Part shown: piece after piece, positions 4,300-5,279 of the stretch
Position numbering within the stretch: position 1 is the stretch's first letter
Layout: each line of letters opens with the position of its first letter
NCBI GenBank assembly: GCA_016182435.1
Contig: JACPGN010000022.1
Location: 1-5,279, forward strand
Direction of reading: 5' to 3'
DNA length: 5,279 nt
DNA from: Lentisphaerota bacterium
GTDB taxonomy: Bacteria; Verrucomicrobiota; Kiritimatiellia; JAAZAB01
Translations under genes and position numbers: made by a program
Notes under the pieces: model-generated
The model's input: only the letters and a program-made list of their open reading frames with translations
The model's database searches: none
What the model was told of the DNA's origin: nothing

Positions 4300-5279
4300 A
4301 AGCAGACGACAGAGGACAGATGACTGAAGACCAGATACCAGAGATCAGAGATCAGAGGTCAGATCAGAGGCTGCCGTCCGTCGTCCGTTGTCCCTACTTC
4401 GCCAAGGCTTCGCAGGACAAGCCGTCTTCCTCAGTCTTGCGTCCCGCGCAACGCGGGATAAATCCGTCGCTTGCCACGCGTCCCGCGTGGTCCGTCGTCC
4501 GTCCGCAAGGCGGCGCGGCGCTGATCGTGGTCTTGTGGGTCGTCGGGCTGCTGGCGCTCTTCGTCATGGCTTTTGCTTTCGATATGCACATTGAGACTCG
4601 GATTACCTCCAGTTGGCGCAAGAAGCTCAAAGCCGAATACCTGGCCCAGGCCGGCTTTGAGCTGGCCCGCATGATTCTTTTTGAAACCGCCGACCCCGAC
4701 GTTAACAACCCCGATACCTCCATTTACCTGGGCAAAGGCTCGGACGAGAACGTGCGCGGCGCCGCCATTTCACTCGCCCGGGGCGGCGTGGCCGAAGTGA
4801 CGCGCGAGTTGGGCGCCGGCTCGCTCTCCCTCAGCGTCCGCCCCGAAAATGCGCGGATCAACTTGAACAACATAATTTTTGTTAATGACCGGGAGCGCAC
4901 CTATATCACCTGGCAGCCGCTCTTTGAGGCCGCCGGGGTTCCCTGGGAACAGTGCGATGCCCTGGTTGATTGCCTGCTCGATTGGGTGGACCAGGATGAG
5001 CTTACCCATCTGAACGGGGTTGAATCATCATATTACGAGAGCTTGGATCCGCCCTACCAGTCCAAGAACGCCGCCCTGGACACCGTGGACGAGCTGGCCC
5101 TGATTAAAGGGTTTGACGAGAAACTGCCGGAGTCGGACGTCAGCATTTACCAGGCTATATCAGGATTTCTGACGACCTACGCGACCGACGAAAAGATCAA
5201 CATCAATGCCGTGGATCGCAACACCATCATTGGTTTTCTGGGAATTGACGCGGCGCTGGCGGATGAAATCATTGCCGAA
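4296..5279 (+). CDS. gspK: Tip minor pseudopilin GspK (3' truncated by window)
   Basis: The frame is open from ATG 4296, which overlaps the gspJ stop (ATGA), to the window edge: 328 residues. The pilin start is QGG73|AALIVVLWVVGLLALFVMAF. GspK normally lacks the +5 Glu, as here. KAEYLAQAGFELARMIL (about 110-126) follows, then LLDWVDQDELTHLNGVESSY (about 227-246), NAALDTVDELALIKG (258-272) and KININAVD (about 300-307). These are hallmark GspK motifs of the large two-lobed domain that caps the I-J-K tip. From 4296 the leader is 73 residues, built from a heptamer array and a hairpin module. ATG 4320 (65 residues) and TTG 4437 (26 residues) are the only other in-frame starts I found. No strong Shine-Dalgarno is seen, so coupling to gspJ is likely. 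The C-terminus and any gspL/M lie beyond the window. Confidence 0.93.
   Translation, partial: MKADDRGQMTEDQIPEIRDQRSDQRLPSVVRCPYFAKASQDKPSSSVLRPAQRGINPSLATRPAWSVVRPQGGAALIVVLWVVGLLALFVMAFAFDMHIETRITSSWRKKLKAEYLAQAGFELARMILFETADPDVNNPDTSIYLGKGSDENVRGAAISLARGGVAEVTRELGAGSLSLSVRPENARINLNNIIFVNDRERTYITWQPLFEAAGVPWEQCDALVDCLLDWVDQDELTHLNGVESSYYESLDPPYQSKNAALDTVDELALIKGFDEKLPESDVSIYQAISGFLTTYATDEKININAVDRNTIIGFLGIDAALADEIIAE
4310..4370 (+). repeat. Heptanucleotide array, CAGAKRA/TCAGAGR type, in the gspK leader
   Basis: Units in 7-nt phase: CAGAGGA, CAGATGA, CTGAAGA, CCAGATA, CCAGAGA, TCAGAGA and TCAGAGG, then TCAGA and TCAGAGG. The sequence resembles the gspJ-leader array (3474-3508) and is purine-rich. 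Translated it gives ...DQIPEIRDQRSDQR. Confidence 0.75.
4376..4502 (+). repeat. Hairpin module bounded by 13-nt direct repeats in the gspK leader
   Basis: GTCCGTCGTCCGT occurs at 4376-4388 and again at 4490-4502. The 114-bp offset is exactly 38 codons, so both encode SVVR in frame. Between them lie two 17-nt perfect hairpins of 7-3-7 layout: TCCCGCG-CAA-CGCGGGA (4442-4458) and CCACGCG-TCC-CGCGTGG (4474-4490). The module ends just before the Gly-Gly cleavage region of GspK. Confidence 0.8.

Noticed and set aside
4296..4514. Frameshift or pseudogene at the start of gspK
   Set aside because: The frame from ATG 4296 runs through the repeats into the GspK motifs without a stop, so the long leader needs no frameshift.
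4388..4594. Short plus-strand open frame over the gspK 5' region
   Set aside because: It is in a different frame from the GspK pilin domain and ends soon after it. The GspK frame is continuous from 4296 to the window edge, so this is an overlap shadow.

Overview
This is one continuous stretch of a type II secretion system (general secretory pathway) operon, read entirely on the + strand in the canonical order: the 3' end of gspE (assembly ATPase), then gspF (inner-membrane platform), gspG (major pseudopilin), gspH, gspI, gspJ (minor pseudopilins) and most of gspK (tip minor pseudopilin), which runs off the right edge. Each gene is recognisable from its own sequence. The evidence includes the T2SSF duplicated domain with three membrane segments in GspF, the FTLIE/FTLVE class III prepilin cleavage motif in G, H, I and J, and the GspK-type GAALIVVLW start followed by the LLDWVDQDE and LDTVDEL motifs. 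E/F (8 bp) and J/K (ATGA, 4 bp) overlap. The other junctions have gaps of 230, 37, 176 and 96 bp.

The organism is a GC-rich, Gram-negative-type (diderm) bacterium, because a T2SS needs an outer membrane. The sequence does not fix the phylum. The abundance of degenerate short repeats and hairpin 'phrases' between and inside genes reminds me of environmental genomes of the Verrucomicrobiota/Kiritimatiellota/Lentisphaerota or Omnitrophota type, but this is only an impression.

Layout: 1-189 gspE end; 182-1423 gspF; 1424-1653 a gap with an inverted repeat, a heptanucleotide array and a 77-bp palindromic MITE-like element; 1654-2052 gspG with the best Shine-Dalgarno of the pseudopilin genes; 2053-2260 heptamer arrays, a large inverted repeat and a REP-like unit that overlap the open 5' end of gspH; to 2719 gspH; 2720-2895 an inverted pair of REP-like units; 2896-3348 gspI, whose 5' end is three abutting hairpins; 3349-3444 a CAGTTCA-type array; 3445-4299 gspJ, whose leader is a CAGAGGT heptamer array; 4296-5279 gspK, whose leader is another heptamer array plus a hairpin module.

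The genes cooperate as follows. GspE hydrolyses ATP against the GspF platform, GspG polymerises into the pseudopilus, and the H-I-J-K set forms and primes its tip. The unusual part is not the proteins but what sits at their junctions. Every junction from gspF to gspK carries repeats with a seven-base period, each with a different consensus. Three REP-like units with compensating stem changes are present. Repeat DNA has also apparently been taken into the removable prepilin leaders of gspH, gspI, gspJ and gspK, giving leaders of about 32-73 residues (the usual length is roughly 6-25), while gspG keeps a normal 12-residue leader.
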